Origin: Notamacropus eugenii
Taxonomy: Eukaryota; Chordata; Mammalia; Diprotodontia; Macropodidae
Length of the DNA stretch: 64,000 nt
NCBI RefSeq assembly: GCF_028372415.1
Contig: NC_092874.1
Span: 239,794,069-239,858,068, forward strand
Direction of reading: 5' to 3'
Shown: positions 20,786 through 33,193 of the stretch, piece by piece
How positions within the stretch are numbered: the first letter of the stretch is position 1
Layout: each line of letters starts with the position of its first letter
Notes under the pieces: generated by a model
What the model saw: the letters and a program-made list of their open reading frames with translations, nothing else
Databases searched by the model: none
What the model was told of the DNA's origin: nothing
Made by a program: the position numbers and the translations under genes

Positions 20786-21930
20786 AGGAGTTGTCTTAGA
20801 TTCCTCACTATCTCTCCTGTTCTTTCCCCACCCCTACATCTACAATGTTACCAAGACTTTTCAATCTTAACTTTGCTACTTCTCTAGAGCATACTCCGTT
20901 CTCTCCTCTGATACTGTCACCACCCTGGGGTGGGACCTCATGACTTCACACCTGGATTATTTCAGTAGCCTGCTTGTGGGTCTACCTCCTTCAATTCTCT
21001 TCCCACTCCAATCCATCCTTCATTTAATCACCAAAGTGATTTTCCTAAAGTAATACCCTTCCCCCCACTCAATAAACTCCAGTGGCTTCCTATGGCCTCC
21101 AGGAGCTAATACAAAATCCTTTGCTTGCCATTCAAAACCCTTCATGACCTAGCCCCAGCCTATCTTTCCATTCTTCTTGTTTCTTACTCCCTGACACACA
21201 CTCTTCAATCCAGTGACAATGGCCATTTTGCAGTTTTCCTCAAATAAGAAATTTCATCTCTTGGCTCTAGGTATTTTCTCTGACTGTTCTCCATGCCTGA
21301 AATACTCTTCCTTTTCATCTCTACCTACTGGTTCCTCTGGCTTCCTTTAAGTCCTACCTAAACTCTCATCTTCTAAGACTTATGATGAAAAATATTATCC
21401 ATCCCCAGAGAAAGAACTGATGGTGTCTTGGTATAGATTAAAGCATACTTTTTTACTTTCTTTTTCTTGAGTTTTTTAATCTATGTTTTCATTCACAATA
21501 TGAGCATTATGGATATATTTTACATGATTACACATGTACAACTCATATCAAATTGCTTGCTTTTTCAGTGGTGGAGGATGGGGGAGGATGGAGGAGGGGA
21601 GAAAATTTGGAACTCAAAGTTTTAAAAACGAATGTTAAAAAATTGTTTAGACATGTAACTGGGATAAAGAAAAATACTAAAAAATAAAATAAAAAACATA
21701 AAATTCCACCTTCTAAAAGAAGCTTTTCTGAATCCCTCTTAATTCTAATGCCTTTCTTCTCTTATTTCTTTCCTATCCATCCGGTAAACAGTTTGTATGT
21801 ATTTGTTGTCTTGCCTATTTAATTGTGAGCTCCCTGACGACAGGGACTATCTTTTGCCTCTTTTTGTATTTCCAGCACTTAGCACAGTGCCTGACACAAA
21901 GCAGATATAAATGTTTGTTGACTACTGACA
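20786..21930 (+). repeat. L2 LINE 3' half, interrupted by an L1 3' end
   Basis: The plus strand at 20950-21055 gives an L2/CR1-like segment (DYFSSLLVGLPPSILFPLQS). The 3' end near 21830-21930 is the classic L2 terminus: GAGCTCCCTGACGACAGGG, AGCACTTAGCACAGTGCCTG and AAATGTTTGTTGACTACTGA. The L1 3' end at 21381-21700 lies inside it. Confidence 0.8.
21381..21700 (+). mobile_element. L1 3' UTR fragment inside L2
   Basis: Starts near CCATCCCCAGAGAAAGAACT and ends with TTTGGAACTCAAAGTTTTAA and an A-rich tail. The flanking CATCTTCTAAGA and CACCTTCTAAAAGA form a degenerate target duplication in the L2 sequence. Confidence 0.75.
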
Positions 21931-21934
21931 CAGA

Positions 21935-24295
21935 AAAAAAGTGCAAAGCAATATTATATATAATTCAGCAATGAACTACATCTGATTTTTTGAGTAACTC
22001 TGTCTTCTGCAACATTTTTAGCTTACAACGTTTTAGTCAGTTATAGGTTGAATGATTCCAGTTCTCTGTGACCAATTTATCCTAGTACTTAAATTGATTG
22101 ATGGTAGAAGCTCAGTATCAGGACTTCTAATAAACTCTGTGGCTTTTCTATTAACCTTATGAGATGCTACCATTGAGTTTCTAAGAAAGAAATGTATTAT
22201 TTTGGTTTTATCCCTCCCGCTTGTCTGAAAATGGGTTCTTCTCAGTCCTAGCCAAAGTTATGGAGTTTATTTTGCACAGTGTCTGTCTCTTTCAGAAACT
22301 TTCTGTTCTGACTTGGAAGTTAGCTGGGTTTTAACATTCTTGGGCTTCCTCTCAATAAAGGAGCTTTTTGGGGGGAATCTTTTAATAGTTTGTTTGTATC
22401 AAGGTAATTATTTGTTCTCAGTTTCTTTATATATAAATTATCTTGATTTTTTATAGATGTATGCCTGGCAAATTCATGTATTTCTACCTGGTTATTGAGT
22501 CTCTGTTTAGCTCCTATTTCAAATGTCTCAAATCATTTCTGAACACCAAAGGTTTTTCAACAAAACTGTCACCTTGCTTTAACTCTTGATGATAGTTAGG
22601 TGTCATACTATCATTTGTTTCTGGATGCTGGTCCTTTGGCCAACTTCCCCCAGACCATGCGATAATTCTCTTCTGGAGTGCACTTGTGTATTTCTAGCTA
22701 CTAATCTTGCCCAGTTACTGCCATAATTACTACAAGGGAAGAGTCCTTCCTGGACTCATCAGGGAAAAGAGAGGAAGATCTTGTTTCTGAACTGATAAAG
22801 AAAAGACTGACAAGGTTTCTATTTGAAATTAGTCCAAAGGCTTCAGACTAAGAAAAAATTTTAATGCTTCCTTAATATTTCTAAAAAGAAACTTAAAAAA
22901 TTCATAGGAGTTTTGGAATGGAATTATTTTGTAAATCTTAAAGCTATATATAAACATGAGCTATGGAAGTGGGCCACACTTTTCCATGACTAATTGTATA
23001 TGTGTTTGTACAGATAAGTATACCTGGAGAGTTAAATAGGGCTTAGGTAGAGCATATAGAGAGCTGCTCTGACTGCTTCTGACCAACTATGTGTGCTAGC
23101 TCAGTACTTGGATACTATGGAGATGATAAAGCAATAGCCATGTTGGTCACTGATCAGAAAGAACCAATGACTCAGTGGACCTTCAAAAAGGGAGTGACAA
23201 ACCCTGTCTTTTTAATCCTTTGACCCTCCAAGATCAAATATCACATAACTTTGGAACAACTGTGATGTGTAGGGGAAGGGCAATTTGTCCTTTTACTGAC
23301 CCTGGCCACCATGTTGCTGTGAGCAAGTAACCTAGAAGACTTTTCTTAAATGAGATTGGATCTCTGAGCTCTAGCTTCATGATCTATTTTGTGTTTCTTT
23401 GGCAACTGAAGAACACTCAGCACAGTACTTGACATATAACAAGTACGCGACAAATGCTTGTTGACTAACTTAATAATGTTGATCTTGAGACAGATATATC
23501 TAGACTATGAGATTACTTGGTGAGTTCAAGAGTTTCAAAGGTCTTTGGTTCCTTGGTTAGAGCTAACTAGTAGCAGGGAGAGTTTCTTTATTGGAAGAGA
23601 TGAGCACCCACAAAAGGAGGTTAAGCTGTGGCCTGAGTGGCCAGAAGATATGTGCTTTGAGAGAGCAGCATAGAGCTGAAGTGAAATGTAACAGTACTTA
23701 TCCACAAAGTGCTCTAGATTCTGATGACATTTAAAACTTAGCTTCCCAGAAGAATATGAGGGTAGTTACTGAATCTTGTTTTATATCTTTCTGTCAATGT
23801 GTGCTTGTGAGTGTTTTTATCATTTCTTTTGTGTGTAGGAAATAAATACCTGTTTCACATCTGATTTGTATTCTACATCAAATATCGTTCTACTTTTTCA
23901 TTTGGGGAGATCCTTGACATATGGCAAACCTAAGCTTTTAGCAATTATTCCTAATGGCAGTGAGTTGAGGGAGTGACAGAGGAGGCTGGGATAAAATGAA
24001 CCAAAGAGTTCGAAAAGAAAGAGCCTTACCCCTCTCAGTCAAGTTCAAGGTACCTTCCTGCTGGACTGAACCCACTATGGACTGCATGCATTCCAGTGAT
24101 AGAGTTCCTTTAGTAGCAAAGAACAAGGTATAGCACTTAGTCCCTTGCACCCAATATTATTCATCACTGTTAGATAAGTATATATTCTTTATATCAATGA
24201 ATGAAGTATCTCCAACAACACAGGTTCCTGGAAGCCCTTGAACCTAAACACATGATGATTTCATAAGCTGACAGTAGTCTATACTAAGCATTGGC
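21935..24295. other. Mostly unassigned sequence
   Basis: About 2.4 kb. A short L2-like 3' end lies at 23405-23470 (CACTCAGCACAGTACTTGAC, CAAATGCTTGTTGACTAAC). At about 23840 an AATAAA-containing stretch is followed by TTTGGGGAGATCCTTGAC (23901-23918), loosely like an LTR end with a primer-binding site; too weak to call. No coding frame is convincing. Confidence 0.35.
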
Positions 24296-24297
24296 AA

Positions 24298-24445
24298 ACT
24301 ATGTCCTGTGGGCTAAATCGGGCCAGCTGCCTGTTTTGTACATCCCACGAGCTGGAAATGTTTTTTAAAATTTTAAAAGAAAGTTTGTAGTTCACTGGCC
24401 ATTCAAAAACAGGGGGCAACTTAGATTCAGCCATAGTCTGCTGAA
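24298..24445. mobile_element. Old hAT-type DNA transposon fragment (probable)
   Basis: ATTGGCAAACTATGTCCTGT and GGGCTAAATCGGGCCAGCTG resemble the terminal region of mammalian hAT (Charlie-like) non-autonomous elements. The other end is not clear. Confidence 0.4.
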
Positions 24446-25802
24446 CTGTATCAATCTAATCAACCCCTGGTATATGCCCAAGAGCCTTGAACTATAAGAC
24501 ATGCTTTCCCTTATGTTAAAATATTAACGCAGGAGAATATTATATTCAGTGGGCTTTGGTGCAACAAAGGTGTCAAAACTGAATGCAATGCAAATTTGCA
24601 TATATTTGCAACACCTACTTTCTTTGCTTTTTAGCAGAACTAAATTAATGGAGAATAAGGCTCCTGATTTATTTCAGAGCATTTTATATTTGAAATCCAA
24701 AAATACATTCTTTTTAAAAAAAAATCACCATTATGAAGCAGACCTAGAGATGGGTGGAGGTGAGGGTGGAGGAGTACCCCAACACATCCCATGCTTCAAA
24801 GGACACCAGCATATAAAGAGAGGGTAAATTAGGGGCTCATTTTAATCTGCCATCTGGCACCTTCCAATTTTAGTTAATTATTTTTGCTAAAAATAACAAG
24901 TGCCAAGCTCTTCTTTGCTGCTGGAAGTGTCGTCGGTGTCCTCTAAAAATGAGGCCCTGGGACAAAGCTCTGGTCTCCCTGCCCTAGTTAGAGCTCTGGA
25001 AATACATTTGAATGGTACTAAGTGAATTTAGACTAGAATAACTTATTGGTAATGAAAGAGTTTTGTTTTTTTTTGATATTTTAACAGTCTATAAAAAGAT
25101 TGGAAAATTATTACTTCTGAAAATCCTTAAGAAGAGGACATGGGACTAAAATAATTCTAGGTGATATAATTCTGGACAGTAAGTGATGTATCAGACATAA
25201 AAATATAAACATGATGACAAATAATTTTCAATATAGTTTAAAATTTCCAAGTTATTTTTATATGCATCCTACTTATAAATGTAAAAGCCACATAGAAATG
25301 AGAGCTGTTGTTATTATGATTATTCAGCAGAGCTCAAGTGCTGCACTAGTGCAATGAGAATTTTATTTTTTGCTATTCTGAACCTGACAAATACAAATAA
25401 CCATGAGTGTTTCTAAATACAGAGATAAATAGAGAAAGAGGATTGTCTATCAGTCAATCAGCTAACGAACATTTATGTGCCTGCCATGTGCCAGGTATAC
25501 AAAAAGAGGCAAAAGACAGCTCCTGCCCTCAAGGAGCTTATATTCTAACATACTATGAATTTCTATTACATATAGTTTGCATGTTTTAAAAGTATGTAAT
25601 TAATTCAATTTGTCCTGATTGTCATCTCCCTCTAAATGTTCTTTTTTTCTTCTGTGCATTAAAAAAATTCATTATCATTCTTTTTTATTTTTCTTCTTCA
25701 TCTCCTTCTTCTCCTTGCTCCTCCTTTTCTTCCTCTTCTCCTTTTTTTCCCTTTTTAAAAAATAGATGGTTATTGGAAATTCCCACATTGATAACTATCT
25801 CC
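24446..25802. other. Mostly unassigned sequence
   Basis: Contains an L2-like or MIR3-like stub at 25455-25545 (GTGCCTGCCATGTGCCAGG, CTGCCCTCAAGGAGCTTATA) and a pyrimidine-rich CTTCTTC tract at 25680-25745. The block 24840-24990 (with TTAGTTAATTATTTTTGC) shows no repeat signature and might be conserved non-coding DNA. No coding evidence. Confidence 0.35.
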
Positions 25803-26620
25803 TTTTTAAAAAAGTATTTATTTATTTTTAGTTTTCAACATTTACTTCTACAAGATTTTGAGTTCTAAATTTTCTCCCTGTCTCTACTTTCCCCCCACTC
25901 CAAGATGGCATGCATTCTGATTACCCCTTCCCTCAGACTATCCTCCTTTTTATCATCCCCCCTCTTATCCCCTTCCCCTTTACTTTCTTGAAGAGCAAGG
26001 TAGATTTCTATACCCCATTGCCTATATATCTTATTTCCCAGTTGCATGTAAAAACAATTTTTTAACATTTGTTTTTAAAATTTTGAGTTCTAAATTCTCT
26101 CCTTTCTTCCTTCCTCACCCACCCATATTGAGAAGACAAGCATTTCAATATGTTATGCATGTGTAGTTATGCAAAACACTTCCATAATAGTCATGTTGTG
26201 AAAGTCTAACTATATTTCCCTCCATCTTGTCCTGACCCACAATTATTCTATTTTCTCCTTTGACCCTGTCCATTTTGAAAAGTGTTTGCTTCTGACAACC
26301 CTTTCTCCAATCTACCCTCCCTTCTATCATACCCTCCTTATTTCCTTCCCCCCTACTTTCCTGTAGAGTAAGATATCCAGTTCAGTGTGTATGTTGTTCC
26401 CTCCTTAAGCCAAATCCAATGAGAGTAAGTTTCACTCATTCCTTCTCACCTCTCTCCCTCATTCAGTCTATTGTGAAACCTTTTTCTTGCCTCTTTTTTG
26501 TGAGATAATTTACCCCATTCTATCTCTCCCTTTCTCCTTCTCCCAATATATTCCTCTCTCATCCCTTAATATTATTTTTTTAGGTATCATCCCTTCATAT
26601 TCAACTCACTCTGTGCCCTC

Positions 26621-26628
26621 TATCTATC

Positions 26629-26698
<70 letters not shown>

Positions 26699-26722
26699 GT
26701 ATCTGTCTATCTATCTATCATC
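26621..26722. repeat. (TATC)n microsatellite
   Basis: About 25 tetranucleotide units, nearly uninterrupted, inside the HAL1 3' UTR. Confidence 0.95.
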
Positions 26723-26899
26723 TCTTCCAACTACCCTAATACAGAAAAAGGTCTCATGAGTTACCAATATCATCTTTCCATATAAGAATGTAAATAGTTC
26801 AACTTTAATAATTCTCTTATGATTTCTCTTTCTTGTTTACCGTTTCTTGATTCTTGTATTTAAAAGTCAAATTTTCTATTCACCTCTGGTCTTTTTCCT

Positions 26900-27931
26900 C
26901 AAGAATGCTTGAAAATCCTCTATTTTATTGAATGACCATTTTTTCCCCTGAAGGATTATACTCGGTTTTGCTGGGTGAGCGATTTTTGGTTTTAAACCTA
27001 GCTCTTCTGACCTGTGAAATACCATATTCCAAGCTCTTTGATCCCTTAATGTAGAAGCTGTTAGATCTGTACTATCCTAACTGTATTTCCACAGTACTTG
27101 AATTGTTTCTTTCTTGCAGGTTGCAATATTTTCTTCTTTACTTGGGAGCTCTGGAATTTGGCTACAATATTCCCAGGAGTTTTCCTTTTGGAATCTCTTT
27201 CAGGAGGTGATTGGTGGAATCTTTCAATATCTATTTTACCCTCTGGTTCTAGAATATCAGGGCAGTTTTCCTTGATAATTTCTTGAAAGATGATGTCTAA
27301 GCTCTTTTCGCAATCATGGCTTTCAGGTAGTTCAATAATTTTAAAATTATTTCTCCTCGATCTATTTTCCAGGTCAGTGGTTTTTTTAATGAGATATTTC
27401 ACATTATCTTCTCTTTTTTTTCATTCTTTTGGTTTTGTTTTATAATTTCTTGGTTTCTCATGAAATCATTAGCTTCCATTTGATCCTTTCTAATTTTTGA
27501 AAGAATTATTTTCTTTAATAAACTTTTGTGCCTCTTTTTCCATTTGGCCAATTCTGCTTTGTAAGGCATTCTTCTCCTCATTGGTCTTTTGGATTTCTTT
27601 TGCCATTTGGGTTAGTCTATTTTGTAAGGTGTTATTTTCTTGAGTATTTTTTGGATCTCATTTAGCAAGTTGTTGACTTGATTTCATGACTTTCTTGCAT
27701 CACTCTCATTTCTCTTCCCAATTTTTCCTCTCCTTCTCTTGCTTGATTTTCAAAATCATTTTTAAGCTGTTCTATGGATTGAGACCAATTCATATTTCTC
27801 TTGAAGGTTTTTGATGTAGCAACTTTGACTTTGTTGTCTTCTTCTGGTTGTATGTTTTGATCTTCTTTGTCACCAAAGTAAGACTCTATAGTCTGGTTTC
27901 TTTTATGATGTTTACTTGTCTTTCCAGCCAA
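26900..27931 (-). pseudogene. HAL1 ORF1 remnant
   Basis: ORF1p-like segments occur in shifted frames: an N-terminal part (27931-27662) with a coiled-coil heptad pattern, a middle part (27581-27399), and the RNA-binding part (27402-27061) with TTDLENRSRRNNFKIIELPE and the KKQFKYCGNTVRI block. Compared with HAL1 element 2 there are at least three breaks, including a shift near 27400 and a stop after VRIVQI near 27061, and the start ATG is not seen (TTG in its place). The C-terminus KKWSFNKIEDFQAFLRKK near 26910-26960 is preserved and shows the family's normal ORF1 end. Confidence 0.75.
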
Positions 27932-28520
27932 ATATTTGACTTTTTAACTCTTTGCCAATGTAGGACTCTGATTCCAGTGGGAGTGGGGGTGGGTGTACTG
28001 TCCCAGGCTTCAGGGATTTTGTATCAGTCACTCAATCCCCCACCATCTGTGGGTCCAGAACTCTGGATGCATCCTTTGCTATTGCTGCTGCTGCTACTAC
28101 CACTAGCTTCTGCCACCCCTACCCCACCACCCTGGGGCTGGGGTCAGATCAACCAGATAGCACTCTCCTTTTTCACCCAGGTCCCACAGAATTTTCCCAT
28201 TGATCTTTTTTTTGGTATTTGTGGGTTGATAAATTTGGAAACTGTCACAGTTGCCAATGATTCATTCCCCTGAGGCCTGTTCCAGTCTGTTTGTGCCTGT
28301 GCAGCCCATGCCAGACTATGCTCTACTCCCTACCTGGTGCAATGGACACTTCCTGTTGACTTTTCAGGTTGTCTTGGTCTGGACATTTGTTTCACTCTGT
28401 CATTTTGTGGGTTCTGTAGCTCTAGAATTTGTCTAGAGTCATTTTTTACAGGTATTTGGAAGGCTTTGGGGGAGAGCTCAGGGAAGTCCCTGCTTTTCCT
28501 TTGCCATCTTGGCTGCTCCT

Positions 28521-29290
28521 TCTTCTTCTTTCATCACTATCAGTTGTCCTCCTTTTCTTCCCCACACCCTAAAAAATGAAAACCCTTGTAACAAAAGGAC
28601 ACAAATGAGCAAAAGAAATGCACACATTGGCCATGTCCAAAAACATGTCTCATTTTACCCCTTACATTCCCCATCCTTCTGTCAGATAGGAATGGCATAC
28701 TCCTCATTGTCCTCTGGAATTGTGATTGCTTATTGCATTTATCAGAATTTTTAAATCTTTCAAGTTCATTTTTCTTTACATTTGTTATAGCTATTATATA
28801 AATTTTTCTCCTGGTTCTGCTCATTTGACTCTACATTAGTTCATATAAATCTTCCCAGACTTCTTTTTATCCATCCCTTTCAATTGTGTCTCCTACAGCA
28901 GGTGTCAAACTGAAATAGAAATGGGAGTCACTAACCTGTACATAAGAATACATGTGAGCCATATATTGAGAGAGAAAATGGCATATTAATATTGTCTATG
29001 TTTTAGTACGTATTTTAATTGTTTTGTTAAAGTTTTTCCAGTTATATTTTAACCTAGTTCTGTCCACATCTGGAGTGTTGCGGACCCTATGTGGTCCATT
29101 GGCCACACATTTGACACCTCTGTCTCACAGCACAAGAATATTCCATTTCATTCATATGACATAACTTGCTTATTAATTCCCTAGTTAGAGGTCATCCCTT
29201 AGGTTCTAATTGTTTATTACAACAAAAAGCACTGCTATAAATGTATGTTTACATATGGATCCTTTCCCTCCTTTTTGATCTCCTTGGGTT
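28521..29290 (-). mobile_element. Old L1 3' part
   Basis: The minus-strand L1 3' region (GTTCATATAAATCTTCCCAG, CACTGCTATAAATGTATGTT, CATATGGATCCTTTCCCTCC) parallels 46600-46870. It is split by a hAT element at 28899-29122 and lies next to the 5' end of HAL1 element 1. Confidence 0.65.
28899..29122. mobile_element. hAT-type non-autonomous transposon
   Basis: Terminal inverted repeats CAGGTGTCAAACT (28899) and TTTGACACCTCTG (to 29122). The right flank TCTCACAG and the left flank TCTCCTACAG suggest an 8-bp duplication with a small later change. It interrupts the L1 3' part and so is younger than it. Confidence 0.7.
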
Positions 29291-29547
29291 ATGACCTTGA
29301 ATTGTTAAAAAAAACTTAGAGGAAGGTCTTCAGTGCTTTGGCTAAGATTGCTAATGGACAGGAAGATATGGGTAAAAAATGGACAGTATGAGGAGTATGG
29401 ATAGGTTTCCATCTATACTTTTGGAGGGAATACAACATTAATGAAGTCATGAATCTATGTATTAAAGTATCTTTACACAATCAGTATTTTTATTAGTCTC
29501 TCAGTGCTAATAACAAATTAAATCATAATAACTACATTTTAGTACCT

Positions 29548-29765
29548 AATAACAACTAGATGGCACAGCAAATAAAGTAATCGACATGGAATCAGGAAGA
29601 TCAGAATTAAAATCCAACTTCTGACACTTATTAGCTATGTGACCCTGGGTAAATTACTTAACCTCTGCCTCATCTGTTTCCTCATCTGTAAAATGGAGAT
29701 AATACTCTCTGAGTTATTGTGAGGATCAAATGGGATAATAATTGTAAAAAGTGCCACTGAGGTGT
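29548..29765 (+). repeat. THER1/MIR-type SINE
   Basis: Head ACAACTAGATGGCACAGCAA, body TAGCTATGTGACCCTGGGTA and core TTTCCTCATCTGTAAAATGG, with a GTGAGGATCAAATGGGAT 3' block. Confidence 0.8.
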
Positions 29766-31540
29766 ATTCACTGAGAGATTGAGCTGTTTTAGGAAAATGA
29801 TTCTCCAAGATTAGGTGACTATTATTTTGGATTAATTAAGCAAAATGTTAATTTTATAATTTACCCTGAGTCGTATAACTATAGTTTATCATACTGTAAA
29901 ATATTTCTTATTCTAAATTCATATAAATCTTGGTTCAAAATATTTTGTGTTAGTGAGATGTCTGAGATTTTTGCATGATCTGGTAGTAGAGAGTATTGTA
30001 TCGGTGGGACTTCAGACTATGATTTGGATAGCAGATTACTCAAAAATAGCAATATTCAACCTGGAAAAGGCAGAAAGAGGCTCCAAATTCAGAATATTTA
30101 GAGGTCTCCACAACCTGGTCTTATGAAAGTAAAAACAGTAACAATAATTTTAGAAATAATAAGGCAAATAAATTAGTACATCTAAAATGTATCAATTCTT
30201 ATTGATAATACTTAGGGGAAGATAAAAGGAACTTTTATAAATATCACTGAGACATTGGTGGATTTTCATGGAATCCTTTTATCTTTCATTGTAAGATATG
30301 CTTGTTTCAGGTATTATAGTTACTGCTGAATTCCTGTTTCCATTTTAAAAAATCCTTTTAAGATTGTCAAGACACACTGATGCTGATCTCTTTTCTCTGA
30401 AGATATTAGCTCCCAATATATGTTGAGAACCTTTTTTAATCTTTGGCCCACAGAATTATGGTTTCATTTTTCAAATTTCTGTCCTAATAATTGGATATAT
30501 TTAAAAAATATATATACGTTCCTTTTCCCCTTTCCTTAAACATATTTGTCCTTTCTGGTCACAGTGCAGGCTTCCTTCTAGTTTTTTTTTGCCATACAAG
30601 TTTCAGATAAACCTCTTTGTAAGTGGTGTTTTCTGTTGAAGGAAATATTTGTTGATTTTTCTTTTGTTGTTTTTAAAATTGGCTTTTGCTTGGAGGCCAG
30701 TGAGAAAGATACTTACTTGTATTCTTCTAAGGTTTTCATGCTGGGGATGGCGGATTATAGTAGGAAGTAGTTCATGATATTCTGCAAAAGACGTTATTGT
30801 GATAGCCTAGGCAATCTGTTGGAAACTACTGATGTATGGATTAGGTTTGTTTGTTTTTTAATAAAATAACACATTTCTGGCCCCATTGTGATGTTTTTAT
30901 TGCTGTGCTGCCTGAGAAAGGACATGCTTAACCAAGAGAGATGATCTTTATAGGAGATTCCATCATAAAAACTTTCACAAATGACTTTTTTGAATCAGAA
31001 AACATATAAAAATTTTTATAAAATAGTAGAATGTTCTGTAGAATAATTGTGTGTATTCTCTGTGAGCAGAGAGGGAGTAGGGAATGAGAACAAATCCTGA
31101 TTCTGATTAGTATTATGTTTCAGTATATTTTGCTATCTGGGAATACGGAAAAATTTTGTCGTTTGCTTTAAATTGTTTTTGTTTTTCAGTTCTTTGTGTA
31201 CAACAAAGCCAAACAAAAGCACGTTTCTGGTTACAGATAGCAATGCTCACAGGCATAAAGGAATAAAAAACAAACCCAATGGTAATGTTACGATCAAACT
31301 GGGGATAAGCCTATAAAAAAAGACAGTACTGCAGACAACTTCCTTTGTTACCCTAGTGAACAGTTCCATAATCAAGAGTGCATAGAAAAATAAACAAAAT
31401 CCTCATCTTTACTTTAAGGAAACCATCAATGGAAAAAATCAGTCTGTAGTGATAGGGATTAATATATAGGATGCAGAAATGTCAATCAACTTTTTTATGA
31501 TAACAATGATGAAGGCAAGTTTGGATAATAATGATAATGA
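29766..31540. other. Unassigned sequence
   Basis: About 1.8 kb of AT-rich DNA with no repeat family, RNA gene or convincing reading frame that I can recognise. Confidence 0.35.
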
Positions 31541-31544
31541 TGAT

Positions 31545-31790
31545 GATGAGTGTTAGCATTTATACAGCACTTTACGGTTTGCGAATTTTTTATAGAATTA
31601 ATTTGCTCTTCAAAACAACCCTTTAAGGTAGGTGTTATTATTTGTCCCATTTTACAGCTGAGGAAACTGACTTTGAGCAAGATTCATTGACTTATCCAGA
31701 GACACCCAGCTATTAAGAGCCTGAAGTCAGAATTTCAAGTCTTCTTGACATCAAGACCATTACTATGGTACCTAAATGACTAGGTAAACA
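31545..31790 (-). repeat. THER1/MIR-type SINE
   Basis: Inverted: CAGCACTTTACGGTTTGCG at the 3' side, the core TTTTACAGCTGAGGAAACTG, and CACCCAGCTATTAAGAGCC towards the head. Confidence 0.75.
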
Positions 31791-32346
31791 TCTGGAAATA
31801 CAGACCTTGACCAGTCGCACCTCCTTAAACCATTGTTGATTCTGGCATGACCCAGAGAAATGCTTTTGAGGGAGACTTTTGAATCATCACATTTCATTTA
31901 CTAACAATTACATTGGTTGGATTAGATTCTACCCTCATCATCCTCATATCTCCCCCTATTAAAACAAATCAAAAGACTGAAGAAAAAAAGAAGAAAATAT
32001 AAGACATCTCATAGCAGAAACAACTAATCTGGAAAAGAAAAAGACTGAAGAGAGGAAAAAAACCTCATCATTAAGAGACTCATTACAGAGACTACATCAG
32101 CTTTGGTACTCATGTCTCCTTAGTGCTCTCACTTGCCTCCCCTCTGATGGGAGGACTGAGGGATGGAGCCAAAACTTCTCCCAAAGCCTCCATTAAAAAA
32201 GCGTTCAGAAACCTAGCAGATTCTTCATGTACCACCAGTCGCACCATCCTCATGCTTCCTGCATCTCCCCCTCCCACTTTCAGCTTCCTTTTGTGTCTCT
32301 TCCCTCTTTACACTGTAAGTTACTTGAGGGCAAAAACAGTCTTTTT

Positions 32347-33161
32347 TTTCCTTTAATTAATTTATTTAACTTTTAACATTCATTTTCACAAAATTTTGGG
32401 TTCCAAATTTTCTCCCCATTTTTCTCCTCCCCCCACCCCAAAACACCAAGCATTCTAATTGCCCCTATCACCAATCTGCCCTCTGTTCTATCATCCCTCC
32501 CTTCCCTTGTCCCCATCTTCTCTTTTGTCCTGTAGGGCCAGATAACTTTCTATACCCCTTTACCTGTACTTCTTATTTCCTAGTAGCAAGAACAGTACTC
32601 GACAGTTGTTCCTAACACTTTGAGTTCCAACTTCTCTTCATCCCTCCCTCCCCACCCCTTCCCTTTGGAAAGCAAACAATTCAATATAGGACATATCTGT
32701 GTAGTTTTGCAAATGACTTCCATAATAGTCGTGTTGTGTACGACTAACTATATTTCTCTCCATCCTATCCTGCCCCCTATTGCTTCTATTCTCTTTTGCT
32801 CCTATCCCTCCCCATGAGTGTCGACCTCAAATTGCACCCTCCTCCCCATGCCCTCCCTTCCATCATCCCCCCCACCCTGCTTATCCCCTTCTCCCCCACT
32901 TTCCTGTATTGTAAGATAGGTTTTCATACCAAAATGAGTGTGCATTTTATTCCTTCCTTTCATGGAATGTGATGAGAGTAACATGTTTTTCTCTCACCTC
33001 CCTTCTTTTTCTCTCCACTAAAAAGTCTTTTGCTTGCCTCTTTTATGAGAGATAATTTGCCCCATTCCATTTCTCCCTTTCTCCTCCCAATATATTTCTC
33101 TCTCACTGCTTGATTTAATTTTTTTTAAGATATGATCCCATCCTATTCACTTCAGTCTGTT

Positions 33162-33193
<32 letters not shown>

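Larger units (their letters stand above)
25808..28515 (-). mobile_element. HAL1 element 1 (ORF1-only L1 relative), decayed
   Basis: On the minus strand: a 5' UTR from CAGCCAAGATGG at 28515, ORF1-like sequence about 27930-26900, then directly a 3' UTR ending in the L1-type terminus TTTAGAACTCAAAATC with an A/T-rich tail near 25808. No ORF2 lies between, which is the defining HAL1 layout. CTCCTTTTT and CTCCTTCTT at the two ends may be a 9-bp duplication. A tetranucleotide repeat has grown inside the 3' UTR. Confidence 0.75.

Noticed and set aside
23840-23918. AATAAA followed by TTTGGGGAGATCCTTGAC, resembling an LTR end with a primer-binding site
   Set aside because: No matching LTR start, duplication or internal retroviral motif was found.
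26487-26759. 90-codon frame rich in repeated LSIY units
   Set aside because: It is the translation of the TATC microsatellite.
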